DNA of 64,000 nt from Mytilus edulis (lineage: Eukaryota > Mollusca > Bivalvia > Mytilida > Mytilidae): assembly GCF_963676685.1 (NCBI RefSeq), contig NC_092354.1, positions 72,590,178 to 72,654,177 of the forward strand. The letters run 5' to 3'. The first letter of the stretch is position 1; every line of letters starts with the position of its first letter. Below, in pieces: positions 53,216 through 64,000 of this stretch. The notes under the pieces are model-generated. The model was not told the origin of the DNA. It worked only from the letters and a program-made list of their open reading frames with translations, and did not search any database. The translations under genes were made by a program, and so were the position numbers.

Positions 53216-56000
53216 TTACATTAAACCAAATTCAAACATGATTACTGTACACGGCTTTTGGTGTGAACACGGCCTTATTTGTCTTAATTTTTATTACCCA
53301 GACCAAAGATTAAGTTATAAATTAAAGGACATTTTTTGTTTCTCTTCTAGGTAATTTAGTCTTTTTTAATATTATTCATATTCAAATGTATTTTTACGCT
53401 AAACATGTACATTATAAGTTAAATCCAAATAAGTAACCCATAATAATAATACTGCGACTTTTAAAAACAATCTTTTCTCATTTATAAAAGGAAATCATTG
53501 CGATCTTTATAATATCATGTATCCTGGAGTAAAATTTCATAACATTTGTTTGTATCCTGTGCTTATAAATTGTCATTGGTCATCTCAACGAGATTGATTT
53601 TCTAGCTTGAGCGGGGACATCGGAGAAGAGAAAAACAATCGAATGAAGATGACCAATGATAATCTGTGTATCGCTATTTTACTTATGACGACGATGTTAA
53701 TTTCATTGATAACGACTTGTGCGCTCTAAGTTTCTAGCGATATTTTTTTTTTATAAAACTCTTCTGTACTGAGAAAGGAAATAATCAATCAGAAAGATAA
53801 AAGGAAAATTCGTAAGATAACGATAAATGGAGTTATAATAATCGCGGAGTATTTTCAGCATTGTAAGATTCGTAATTCTTTTAGAGAAAAACAGGCTTAA
53901 ATTTAAGATACAACGATCGATATTTCGCATATGGGATGTAGCAGCTGCTACATAATGTCTCATTTACATTTAGAATAAGACCTTAGTATATACAGGCGGG
54001 GTTTCTTTTTATCTGATGTAAGTATTTGTATTTTTAGCAGATTCCCATTCTTTTAGGTTTGACCATACTTGTAGAGGGAAGTAAGATACCAAAGGCACAT
54101 TAAAACTCATAAATAAAAAAAAACTGACAACGCCATGATGGATTATGAAGAAAATGACAAACTGACAAACAATAATACACACAAAAAACAGCATCGAAAA
54201 AAAAGACTACATAATGTAAGCAAAACAAACCTACAAAAACATGTGGGTGATCTCAAGTGCCGTTGAAGGGTATATTCCATAACGGTCAACCAACTCGTGG
54301 TGGCGTCCGTAAAATTTAGGAAGTTATGATTTTTAACTTTATCATTTGGAAATATTGGTTTAAAAATGAAAAGGTCACAATTGGGAAGCTGAAATCATCA
54401 CCACTGTTGTCGTACAGTTTTGGTTTTTACCGACCCTCATAGCCAATTTCTAGATATAAGTCTAAATCAAATGGCAAAATCAAAAGCTCAAACACATCAA
54501 ACGAATTGATAAAAACTGTCATACAATGTATTCCTGACTTGGTACTGACATTTTTTTATGTAGAAAATGGCGGATTGAATCTGGCTTTATAGCGCTTAAT
54601 CACTTCTACGACAGTCGCATCAAATTCCATTATATTGACAACGATGCGTGAACAAAACAAACTCACATAATGGGTATAAATGTCAAAATTAGGGGTACAG
54701 CAGTCAACATTGTGTTATAATCTTAATCACAATAAAACGAAAAAATAGTTAACAAAGAAGCACAAAAAGTCATTATATCAAATTTAACAACCTCATTCAT
54801 TGCTTTCGTATTTTTAAAATTTTATTTATGTATGTTAAATCAACCCATAAGCATAAAGGATTGAAAGATTTTAAGTACTTGGACCGAATGGTTTAGATTA
54901 ACATTAAGTCTGACGTATAATCGCACGTTTGACGTCAGAATGTAAACGTCACAGGGGTACAGACATAAAATAATTTTGTCGTTCAAAGTATGAAAATAAT
55001 ATAGTCTATAGTTTTCTAGGTATATCCTCTGCAGACTGTAAATTAGAAGTTTACCTAGTCCTCTTGCCGCTTTTCCATATGCCTTTTGTGTATATCTTCT
55101 AAAAAAGGGGCCACGTAAATATATATATATATGTGTATCAAAGAAAAACCATAGGACATATAGACAAATATTTAGCAAATATGAAAGATTAGAAAGGATT
55201 ATGTAATATTCTAATTCACCTGCAATGTGCAACAAACACACATGTTATCACTCACTAGTATAACAGGTATAATACCAAATTTGTTTCGTTTTTAAATACT
55301 TTGATATTTAATCAATTTGCTTCTACTATAAAGCACATTAATTTTGTTTCACCTGTAGCTTTTAAATATAGATTTTGTAATGTAAGTCCCCAACCTTGAC
55401 ATTATTACAATCGTCTATGTTTAAACATCTGTTCACGTTTAATAAATAGAAATTCCATAATTTTAATTATCAAGCGAGGCTTTGTTTGAAAATAATCAAA
55501 GATTTAAATTCCTTTGAATGTATTATTGCAGTAACAAATACTTTAATATCATGAGGGAAACAACCCGGCTGTCATATTGTAAGGGGGGAAACGGTAACCC
55601 GGTCAATCAACCCGCTTCTTTTAATAGATTGACACATATCTGTTTCACCATTTTCTACGTTATAAATATTCAAACGTATTCTCGATAAAAACAAATACAC
55701 TACTGGATTTGACAAATATAAGATATTAATCCGTTCACATTGAAGAAGTGATATTATTCAAATGTTTATATTTTTATAATATTCCGCAGATAGTGTTCAC
55801 TTTAAAGTACATAATTGAATTTCATTAATTATCTCGTAGTATAATGACAAGGTAAGTCACTTAGTATTTTAAATGGGGGTACGGTACGTATAGTATCAAT
55901 TATTTGAAACACAAAAATGTGTCGCTTACATCGAATGACAGTATTAGTCAGCGTCACCTTCTTTTAAAACACAACCTTGCTAACATTATTTACAGTAAGA
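53216..56000. other. Non-coding stretch with tail fragment and inverted repeat
   Basis: Perfect 13-bp arms TCATTGGTCATCT / AGATGACCAATGA enclose ~97 bp at 53573-53669. At 54058-54190 (minus strand) lies another Penelope-type tail ('aaactgacaacgccatgatgg', 'aaaggcacattaaaactcataaat'). No exons seen. Confidence 0.4.
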
Positions 56001-56159
56001 TATATTGTTTTACATTTTTGTTTCACTAATTAAACACAAATTTCTTTTAATTAATCCACATTTGAGAACAGCTTATTTCATTCAGACCTATCGAATCTAT
56101 AGGCTCACTTATAAAGCATTGGTCAAGGAGAAATCAGGGGGGTTCCAATTAAATAGATT

Positions 56160-56784
56160 GAACTATCGGGATAAGTTCTACCGTATAACTATAAGACTCA
56201 TATATTGGATAGAACTGTATAAACCTGTTGATATCTATATCACTAATGGAAAGCTGAATACTAAAATTTATGATAAAAGGGATGATTTTTCATTTCCTAT
56301 CGTTAATTATCTGTTTTTAGATGGTGACGTTCCCTTGTCACCATCTTACGGTGTTTATATATCTCAACTTGTACGATTCGCTCGTGTATGTAACAATGTT
56401 TTAGATTTTAACGAGAGAAATTTATGTATTACTGAAAAATTATTACACCAGGGTTTTCGATATCACAAACTAGTCAAAACATTTACTAAATTTTATCATC
56501 GGTATACAGACATCATTCGTAAATATAGCTCAACATGCAGACTTCTAATACGTTCAGGTATTTCACATCCAATTTTTTATGGAAATATTCTTTATAAAGC
56601 ACAAAGGTGTCAGTATTCACCTCAGAAACTTACAAAACCATTGAATAGACTTATTAAGAAGGGATATAATTACGATACTGTTGTCAAGTCATTAAAGAGT
56701 AGTCTGTTGTTATTTATGTATTATTGTCATTTTGTTTATTTTCTTTGGCTACATCTTCTGACATCAGACTCGGACTTCTCTTGA
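56160..56784 (+). pseudogene. Penelope-like RT, C-terminal part
   Basis: Open to TGA at 56784. ITNGKLNTKIYDKRDDFSFPIVNYLFL, YGVYISQLVRFARVC and TEKLLHQGFRYHKLVKTFTKFYHR match the C-terminal third of the 51446 ORF. A further part (RSGISHPIFYGNILYKAQRC) extends beyond that ORF's end. The catalytic core is missing, so this copy is 5'-truncated. Its 3' tail runs to about 57170. Confidence 0.75.
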
Positions 56785-57170
56785 ACTGAATTTTAATGTG
56801 CGTATTGTTATGCGTTTACTTTTCTACATTGGTTAGAGGTATAGGGGGAGGGTTGAGATCTCACAAACATGTTTAACCCCGCCGCATTTTTGCGCCTGTC
56901 CCAAGTCAGGAGCCTCTGGCCTTTGTTAGTCTTGTATTATTTTAATTTTAGTTTCTTGTGTACAATTTGGAAATTAGTATGGCGTTCATTATCACTGGAC
57001 TAGTATATATTTGTTGAGGGGCCAGCTGAAGGACGCCTCCGGGTGCGGGAATTTCTCGCTACATTGAAGACCTGTTGGTGACCCTCTGCTGTTGTTTTTT
57101 AGTTGGTCGGGTTGTTGTCTCTTTGACACATTCCCCATTTCCATTCTCAATTTTATTTAAGGTAGAACTA
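56785..57170 (+). repeat. 3' tail of a Penelope-like element, second type
   Basis: Contains 'gccgcatttttgcgcctgtcccaagtcaggagcctctgg', 'ggacgcctccgggtgcgggaatttctcg' and 'gttgttgtctctttgacacattcc'. Matched on the minus strand at 35480-35910 and at 33355-33498 plus 34521-34580. Confidence 0.75.
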
Positions 57171-57629
57171 TCAGAATCAGTTTTACAGTAGAACGGTGAG
57201 AATCTGTAAAATGAAAAAAAGATCGTTCAGGTCCAGTAACAAAGGGTAGAACTATTAAAATCAGTTTTTTTTTACAGCAAGACTATCAGAAACGTTTATA
57301 GGTTAGAACTGTTTGCGCTATAATGTGAACTGCATGCACCAATGCTTTGGTATGTTTTGCTTTTTATCAATCTGAATTGTCTATCCCTTTTCAACTGTGT
57401 TTAATAGTTAACCTGTTCTTATAATCCACTTTTTCAGGAAAGTGAGATTTTCAAACAACGGCTTCTTCCTGATACATTCTGTTTTGTTCTGCCTCACTCA
57501 AATTGGTTTGCCCTTAATGCAGTGCTTCTTGTTTCAATTTGAAATTGTCAATTTACATCATACTTGTTTTTGGTTGCTGTTTTATAAATACATCAGGCCG
57601 TTCATTTTCTTTTCATTTGAATTGCTTTA

Positions 57630-57932
57630 TGAGGGTCGTAATGGGGGTACCTTCCTAACGAATAACGGTAAAACTTCTTGCCAAATGACAAACGGTAATT
57701 TTTGGTGTATAACGAAAAATATACACTTTTGTGGCGATAAAAACAGCGAATGATTTTAACGAATCACGTCAATTTTTTTCCAAAAATGACAGTAATGATA
57801 ATTATTTGAGACCTCTGTCGAATCACGATCAGGAAATTTTGACGAATCACGGTAAAATTTAACTAATTTGACGCTAACGGTAGCCAAAAATGACTGTTTG
57901 ACGCATGAAATTAAAGGGCATTTCTACCCTCT
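57630..57932. mobile_element. Possible MITE
   Basis: Starts GAGGGTCGTAATGGGGGTA and ends in the reverse complement of GAGGGTAGAAATGCCCTTT. The ends are only partly inverted. 'aacgaatcacgg' and 'aaaaatgac' recur inside. Flanks share TTTAT. Weak. Confidence 0.35.
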
Positions 57933-58840
57933 TTTATATATTGTTATGTCTGGGCCATTTTAGAGTTTTCAATGTGGTGACGATTTTGTACATCACTGAA
58001 GGCATGATGACGCGTTATTAGGTTGTCTTATTAGTGATCACAATTCTATATTTTATACTTGTATATTCATAAGCTCACACAAGTACAAATTAAACTTATT
58101 GCAGTATACACATTAAACTATTCAAAAGACATTTTTAAAGATCGGTTTTATATCCACTAAATTAAATGCAACATTTTATCAAAGACAACACAAAATGCAA
58201 CAGACCTGAGATGATCAAAGTCCTTTAAAGTAAGTAAAATAGCAAATCTATAATGTAGAAAAGTTTAATGTGCGGTGTCTAACCAATATCATTCTGAAGA
58301 TACTGTTTTCTTTTATATGTTCGAAGTATGTAAGTAAAACGTGCTGTTATCAAATTATGTATCATGGATGGATACTTAACATTGCAAACAGCTAATTTGT
58401 ACATGCATTTTACGGAGAAACTAAATACAATACCGAAAAGCTCATTAAACTAAAAACAATACATTTCGGAACACTTTAATTTAATTGGAAGGTGTGTGTG
58501 TGTGATGCAATTTGGTTGATATGTGGGCGAGTACACTAATTAATGCAACAAGTTTGAGACATAAGTTTGCATTTGAAATAAAAACAACACATTTTCTACT
58601 GATAAATGATAAAGTTGACACTCCCTCGATAAGAATTGATGAAACTTAATAATAGTGATGTGTGTTAGCATTGCTAGCCTTTGAAAAAATATATATTAGC
58701 GAATAAAAAAAAATATATTTAAAATATATTTAAAAAAATATATAAAAAATATTTAACGCATGCTCGTAGCCAAGTTACATTATAGAACTTCTATTTAGAA
58801 CTTTATCAAGTTTATACGGCCTTTGAACTTTTTTATTTGA
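57933..58840. other. Non-coding stretch
   Basis: AT-rich with A/T runs near 58690-58755. No gene. Confidence 0.4.
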
Positions 58841-58930
58841 GCATCTCTCATGAGCCTTGTTAGACGGAAAAAGCGTCTGACGTACACAATTATCAGATGG
58901 TACCGTTAACAGTGATGTTATTTTAGGACA
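58840..58930 (+). repeat. Decayed hammerhead-retrozyme fragment
   Basis: 'gagcatctctcatgagcc', 'gacggaaaaagcgtctgacgtac' and 'ggtaccgttaac' align to the ribozyme but the core is mutated (CTCATGA, GGAAAAAG). Confidence 0.5.
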
Positions 58931-58934
58931 GACT

Positions 58935-59025
58935 GACATGATATCAAGTTATTGTTTTCACTTGTAGTTTGGATGATAAATTTGGTATATGGCCACGGTT
59001 TATTCCTTCAATGCCAACATCCTTT
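58935..59025 (+). repeat. Duplicated 5' edge of a sulfotransferase exon (distant copy)
   Basis: 'gatatcaagttattgttttcacttgtagtttggatgataaatttggtatatggccac' repeats the intron end and first ~33 bases of the exon starting at 60625. It then diverges, so it is an incomplete exon copy with its own acceptor. Confidence 0.7.
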
Positions 59026-59514
59026 GATCTACCGACAATTTACCTGTAAAATTATGTTGGCGTTCGAGGAATAGGTGCAAGTAGTTATCACAACAAAAGT
59101 GCATGCTTATCAAAACAATTATACTAATTAAACAGAAACTTTAAGGTAAATTCTAGGTAGCTAAATCACATTCATATTGTAAAATTGTTGAAAATCATTT
59201 TTTGCTGTATCTGCTTAAACCAGTATGCTCTTCTCTAAAAATAAAACTTCGAAATTTATTGCATTACAATGTCTTTGGACTTGGATACTTTTTTCCAATT
59301 TTTCTATAGTTGTGTTTGGTGTCATATCCTTATGTTGAATTTCTCAAAACTTTGTATGAATGTTAGATTACTATGTTTTATTTTGTTCAGTTGTTCAGGA
59401 TATTTTTCTTGGGTATAATAATACACCTTTTTTTATTTATTGTAAGTCATTTATAATATATTGTTCAGGTGTTTGTTATGTTGGCAATTCATCAGAATTC
59501 TTGTTACCCTATTT

Positions 59515-59966
59515 TATGGACTTGAAATTTTGTAGAGTTATATGGAGGATATTCTCATACTTTTTCATAGCATAAAAAGAAGAAAATTTCGAACAGTATT
59601 TATTTGTTTGTAGACAGAGAACGATGACCTATAGTTGTTTATTTCTGTGTCATTTTGGTCTCTTGTGGAGAGTGGTCTCATTGGCAATCATACCACATCT
59701 TCTATTTTTTAAATACAGAAAACAATACATATAACCTACTTATGGACTTGAAATTTTGTAGAGTTATATGGAGGATATTCTCATACTTTTTCATAGCATA
59801 AAAAGAAGAAAATTTCGAACAGTATTTATTTGTTTGTAGACAGAGAACGATGACCTATAGTTGTTTATTTCTGTGTCATTTTGGTCTCTTGTGGAGAGTG
59901 GTCTCATTGGCAATCATACCACATCTTCTATTTTTTAAATACAGAAAACAATACATATAACCTACT
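59515..59966 (+). repeat. Perfect-looking 226-bp tandem duplication
   Basis: 59515-59740 and 59741-59966 match by eye throughout. Each contains 'gtctcttgtggagagtggtctcattggcaatcataccac', a motif also seen inverted at 26628-26680. It is recent and non-coding. Confidence 0.9.
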
Positions 59967-60504
59967 AAGTAAACATTGACAAAAAGCACAAATCTTCATA
60001 TGTGATCTGATAATTATTGTTGAATATTTCCACATTTAAGAGTAAAGTTTAACTTATAGTACATACTAACTAATAAAATATTTAAAATGATATGGATTTA
60101 AATAAATATTTAATATCCTTTTTAGTTTGAAATAATTGTATTTAACTCGATTTTTTTGATTTTTTATAAAACATGTCTTATGTTAATAAACCTTTCATTT
60201 CCTAAATGATTTTTTTTTAATAAAAAGTAATAAAAAATGTTTTTATTTCTTTATTATTTTTTGAAAATTCATGATAATTTTAACCTCAAAATTTACTTTC
60301 TTCTTGTCAAAAAGTGATAAGATTTTATCAATTTCTCTAATTATTTTTTACATTTAAATACTTATAAAATGATTTAAATAGTTATGAAAACACCTATTGT
60401 TCTTATATAAACATTTATTAAAATATTTTTGTTGGCGTTCCAGGAATAGGTAACATATAAAATGTTGGCATTCGAGGAAGACACCATGGCCACTTATAGA
60501 GCAC

Positions 60505-60600
60505 AATGATATGATATCATGTTATTGTTTTTACTTTTAGTTTGAATGATAAATTTGGTATATGGCCACTTATAGCAGTATAGAGCACAATGATATGAAA
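60505..60600 (+). repeat. Duplicated 5' edge of sulfotransferase exon (adjacent copy)
   Basis: 'gatatcatgttattgtttttacttttagtttgaatgataaatttggtatatggccacttatag' is a diverged tandem copy of 60595-60660, again including the acceptor. Confidence 0.75.
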
Positions 60601-60624
60601 TCAGGTTATTGTTTTCACTTGTAG

Positions 60625-60785
60625 TTTGGATGATAAATTTGGTATATGGCCACTTATAGAGTACAATGGATGGAGATATTTCCCTCTTCCTAGTATGGTT
60701 GGAGATGTTGGTAAAAGGTTACAGCAGATGAAAGATTTTAATTCAAGAGATGATGACGTCATCCTTGCTTCCTGTTATAAAGCAG
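60625..60785 (+). CDS. Sulfotransferase exon with PAPS loop
   Basis: The acceptor is ttttcacttgtag and the donor G|GTTAAA (weak but conserved in position). Reads LDDKFGIWPLIEYNGWRYFPLPSMVG ... DDDVILASCYKAG. It begins one base into a codon, so an upstream coding exon exists. Confidence 0.82.
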
Positions 60786-63661
60786 GTTAAAAATCTTTAA
60801 GACTTAACAAACCGATGCATGGCATAATTAGATGTGTTCTTTAAAAGAAATAGCTAGATTGCTGTTAGCCTATCAAAATAACGTATAATAATGAAACATA
60901 CATGCATTGTAATTATTATAATTTATAGAATTAAAGTAGAAAAAACTCACGTTTGCAATCACACAAACAATGTGGACTGATATAAAATTATACATAATAA
61001 GAAATGTCATGCATTACAATATCATAAAACCTGTAAGTATGTTAGTCAAATTTAATAGCTGAATACCGCCATGTGCCTGAACGGAGTCTCGAATCATGTC
61101 AATGGATATGTCAACATATATCTTAATGTGTAATGTCGTTGAGGACGTTTTTGTTGGTGCTTGCAAATTTTAAACGTTTTGAGTTTCAAATTTTGATATT
61201 CTGGAATGCTGCTAAGAAACAAAATGATAAAATTGTGGAATGATGATTAGAAGATATTTACCCTGTGATTTGAAAACTGTTAACATAGGTTATTGTAGCA
61301 TTTATAATTGTTATACATTTATTTGCAGGAACACATTGGATACATGAAATAACTTCGATGCTTTTAAATCAGACAACAGAGTACAACACAAAGCACTGGA
61401 CATCTCTAAATCTACAGTTAGAATGGCCAGAAGATTACAAATTCGCAGAAGCAATGTCGGAACAAAGACTTCTACAGACTCATCTACCATTTGAATGTCT
61501 GCCAACAGCACATATTAACAAAGGCGCCAAAATTATTTACGTGAGTCGAAACCCAAAAGACAGAGATGTGTCCATGTACAATTTTCTACATGGAAAAATA
61601 GGATGGCCTGACATGACATGGAATGAATACTTCGACAAATTTGTTTTAAATGGTATTTTGTTTTAAATATCTCTTTGTTATTTAATTTCCCTAAGTTTTA
61701 AACGGACAAATCATATTTTAGTATTTGCTATCACTGATTTTGGTCAGCATACAAACTATAAAAAAGTAACAGATGCAGCGAACATAACGAAGATTGGAGA
61801 TTAAAAAAAGGATACTTTGTATATATCGACGGTAATAAAACTGTCATTCCAGTTAAAAATTAACATGTTCAAAAACGCAAATCCATCATATTTTTAATGT
61901 TTATTTACATATATGAACATAACCAAATAAACACTAGGATAAATAGAGGCAACAATAGTAAAGAAAAGTCACAACTCGAAGGAACTCTAAAATAGTAAGG
62001 TAGTTTCCATGATAAGTTATTTATTTTCAGCTAAACTAGTTGGTCATGTCGTACCGTACATTGCAATATGTTTAATCTTATTTTCCAGATGATATATATG
62101 GAGGTTGGTTTAATCATGCTAAGCAATATATAGATGCAATTAAACATAAAAAAGCAAACATATGCCAAGTTCTTTACGAGGATATGTGGTTGGTAAGTAT
62201 TTCTTTTTTTCTGTGTAAGATCTTAATTTGATAAACACAATAAAAGTAAACTCGCGTGCTTATTTAGTACACTAGTGGGTTTTTTCTTTAACACAATACT
62301 TACGAGGGTTTCACCAGCCCAGTAGCCAGTACTTCGGTACTGGCATGAAAATACGGATTTTTTTGTTTTATTAAATTTGCTGTTACAAAATGTTAAAAAT
62401 TATTAAAAATTAAGGAATGTATCTTCCTCATGCAAAGCTCTGATTCCTTTCACGGATTTTGCTATAATTTTTGGAACTTTTGGATTATAGCTCTTCATCT
62501 TTTATATAAGCTTTGGATTTTACATATTTTGGCCACAAGCAACACTGAAGAGACATGTATTGTCGAAATGCGCATTTGGTGCAGAAAAATTGGTACCGTT
62601 AATGTTATTACAAAGTATAATCTTGTACATAAACGGGGTTATCATTTATTACATAATACATGTATTGCAGCATTATTGCATAGAGTCAATTATACATAGA
62701 TAGGTATACAACTTTTAAAATGACGTATTTGAGAACGTTTACCAATAATTATTTCGAAAACTAGAATAGATAGTTTAAACATATTTTAATGTTAAAAAAT
62801 GACAAATGGATTAGAAACAAGTGTTTCGACTTGGTAAAGTCTTCTCCTATAATAGATAGACAAGTACATAGAAACTGTAAAAGCTATACATAAGGTCACA
62901 AATAACATGTTAGTTTAGAATATTCGTGAGTGGTTATTTTTGATTAACATAGATCAAAATGAGCAACACAGACCCTTTAAGAGCCTTTATTCGTTTCGTA
63001 TTGACACTGACCTGCCGATACTCAGTCGTTTTCCTTCTTTCAAAATGTATATGTAGAAATATAGAAAACGAGTAATAAAACACTTGAAGTAAATCGTAAC
63101 TGAGTGCAATAGACCACACGTCAATTATGCGCACCTTTCTGACGGCATTTATCAGATAGAGGGGATTGCCTGTATCCGTGCACCATGAACGTTCATCAAG
63201 CGTCTTAGTGATCGTCATTGTGCACAATAAACTAGAAATAATATTTGTTCTGTAGGTACCTAATCACAATTCCCTTATGAAAGCAGTGTTGAATATTAAT
63301 TTCAAGAATTAAATTTGCCGAATAATTCGTGCAATATAGCATTCTCAATTTTCCAACCAATCGCTTAACAAAGGAACGGAAGTGACGCCACCCCTAAACG
63401 CACGAATGATGTTCACTAAAACCAACTCTACTTTTTACATTGAATCTTCAAGGCTCAAATATATAACATAACTTGTAATATATGTATTCCAGGATCCAAT
63501 AAAACATACCACTAGACTCGCAGATTTTCTAGAGGTTCCATATGACGATACCTTCATAAAAGAAGTGGTAAAGAAATGTTCATTTCATGAATTGAAGAAT
63601 AAGAAGATCGATATAACAGTTACAATACATCCAGAGGGAAAGTCTACATTGTTCCGAAAAG
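60625..63661 (+). CDS. Cytosolic-type sulfotransferase gene (partial, multi-exon)
   Basis: Exons 60625-60785, 61329-61652, 62089-62192 and 63493-63661 (or later) join in phase. Family members move sulfate from PAPS to hydroxyl or amine acceptors in the cytosol. Motifs: DDDVILASCYKAGTHW stands where SULTs have YPKSGTxW (the PAPS 5'-phosphosulfate loop; Lys kept, Pro/Ser replaced). IYVSRNPKDRDVSMYNF is the 3'-phosphate site. LYEDMW, then FLEVPYDD and FRKG follow; in SULTs RKG begins the RKGxxGDWK PAPS motif, split by an intron just as here. The first exon(s) and the final GDWK exon lie outside what I can see. The substrate cannot be told. Confidence 0.88.
61329..61652 (+). CDS. Sulfotransferase central exon
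   Basis: The acceptor is atttgcag, the donor G|GTATTT. Reads THWIHEITSMLLNQTTEY ... LLQTHLPFECLP ... KIIYVSRNPKDRDVSMYNFLHG ... EYFDKFVLN. RNPKD with the following Ser is the 3'-phosphate-binding site of PAPS. Confidence 0.88.
62089..62192 (+). CDS. Sulfotransferase exon: GGWFNHAKQY ... LYEDMW
   Basis: The acceptor is tattttccag, the donor GTAAGTAT. 104 bp, in phase on both sides (Asp-Asp-Ile-Tyr-Gly-Gly-Trp at the start; Trp-Leu then Asp-Pro-Ile across the next intron). Confidence 0.86.
62304..62607 (+). mobile_element. Hammerhead retrozyme copy in sulfotransferase intron
   Basis: Same layout as 43259-43589: UUCG-loop hairpin at 62325-62344, empty AAATTT site, 'ggccacaagc', hammerhead at 62539-62582 and 'aattggtaccgttaatg'. 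Target duplication unclear. Confidence 0.78.
62539..62582 (+). ncRNA. Hammerhead ribozyme (copy B)
   Basis: Core CTGAAGA, stem II GACA/TGTC, GAAA, stem III TGC/GCA intact. Stem I GCAACA/TGGTGC has one mismatch. The cleavage base is U rather than C, which is allowed (NUH). Confidence 0.75.
63493..63661 (+). CDS. Sulfotransferase exon ending in FRKG
   Basis: The acceptor is tgtattccag. Reads DPIKHTTRLADFLEVPYDDTFIKEVVKKCSFHELKNKK ... HPEGKSTLFRKG. The first donor is AAAAG|GTAATA at 63661/63662, one base into a codon, the usual SULT position. The same donor is repeated in each 42-bp unit that follows, so the real 3' end is ambiguous. Confidence 0.8.
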
Positions 63662-64000
63662 GTAATATACATCCAGAGGGAAAGTCTACATTGTTCCGAA
63701 AAGGTAATATACATCCAGAGGGAAAGTCTACATTGTTCCGAAAAGGTAATATACATCCAGAAGGAAAGTCTACATTGTTCCGAAAAGGCAATATACATCC
63801 AGAGGGAAAGTCTACATTGTTCCGAAAAGGTAATATACATCCAGAGGGAAAGTCTACATTGTTCCGAAAAGGTAATATACAATTACAATACATCCAGAGG
63901 GAAAGTCTACATTGTTCCGAAAAGATAATATACAATTACAATACATCCAGAGGGAAAGTCTACATTGTTCCGAAAAGGTAATATACAATTACAATGCATC
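63625..64000 (+). repeat. Coding-type 42-bp tandem array repeating the exon end and splice donor
   Basis: Six 42-bp units start at 63625, 63667, 63709, 63751, 63793 and 63835. They are followed by ~53-bp units with an added 'caattacaat'. The array runs off the window. Each unit encodes IHPEGKSTLFRKGN if read through and ends in AAAAG|GTAATA; one unit has GATAAT instead. Near-identity indicates recent growth. Confidence 0.92.

Noticed and set aside
52943..53354. ORFs in both strands at 52943-53354
   Set aside because: They lie in the repeated 3' tail of the Penelope-like element, fragments of which occur elsewhere without a kept frame.
63580..63935. Long minus-strand ORFs over the 42-bp array
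   Set aside because: They are shadows of the tandem repeat; the unit length of 42 keeps other frames open too.
63625..64000. CRISPR-like array of regular direct repeats
   Set aside because: The repeats are contiguous without unique spacers, in a eukaryotic gene, and repeat an exon end.

Overview
The window is AT-rich, intron-rich and full of repeats. It looks like nuclear DNA of a marine bivalve, most likely a mussel (Mytilus-like). This is inferred from the repeat families and gene structures; no search was run. Three host genes are visible, all split by introns. (1) On the minus strand, about 706-5994, is a GH20 beta-hexosaminidase/chitobiase-type gene. Six exons join in phase and the 3' end lies beyond the window. 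(2) On the minus strand, 31713-38005, is a TRIM-like gene with RING, two B-boxes and a coiled coil. A previously easy-to-miss middle exon adds a membrane segment that leads into a ~405-residue exoplasmic-looking domain. (3) On the plus strand, 60625 to the window end, is a cytosolic-type sulfotransferase. Its last visible exon ends in a 42-bp tandem array that repeats the splice donor.

The largest single feature is a complete Ty3/Gypsy-type LTR retrotransposon at 9353-19636. Its two 237-bp LTRs are identical by eye and it is flanked by a 4-bp CTTA duplication, so the insertion is very recent. Order: LTR, primer-binding-like site, gag (with an N-terminal helix-hairpin-helix-like segment and a CCHC knuckle), a canonical -1 frameshift signal, pol (protease, RT, RNase H, integrase, C-terminal PHD finger), then an env-like position holding a C2H2-like ORF. 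One UAA stop separates that ORF, in the same frame, from a TatD-family nuclease domain with all metal-ligand motifs intact. A splice donor inside the LTR and an acceptor just before ORF3 suggest a spliced subgenomic mRNA. A TatD nuclease and a PHD reader on one retroelement is the most novel system here.

The second notable system is a family of hammerhead-ribozyme retrozymes. At 49900-50292 and 33525-34498 two hammerhead motifs lie exactly 349 bp apart, once a 581-bp later insertion in the second locus is subtracted. The two subfamilies show compensatory changes in ribozyme stem I and in a UUCG-capped hairpin. Other copies lie at 43259-43589 (9-bp target duplication) and about 62304-62607, with decayed copies at 31228 and 58850. 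One dimer sits inside a Penelope-type 3' tail and is itself interrupted by a Spy-like TIR element inserted precisely between AAA and TTT.

The rest is mobile-element debris: Penelope-like RT copies (24.1-25.9, 51.1-53.2 and 56.0-57.2 kb), LINE relics (0.3, 22.8-23.9, 39.0-41.4 and 43.7-46.0 kb), a hAT transposase remnant (46.5-47.4 kb) with two short non-autonomous relatives, a TTAA-flanked MITE, foldback and palindromic elements, a SINE-like repeat, and several local tandem duplications. No rRNA, tRNA gene or CRISPR array was found.
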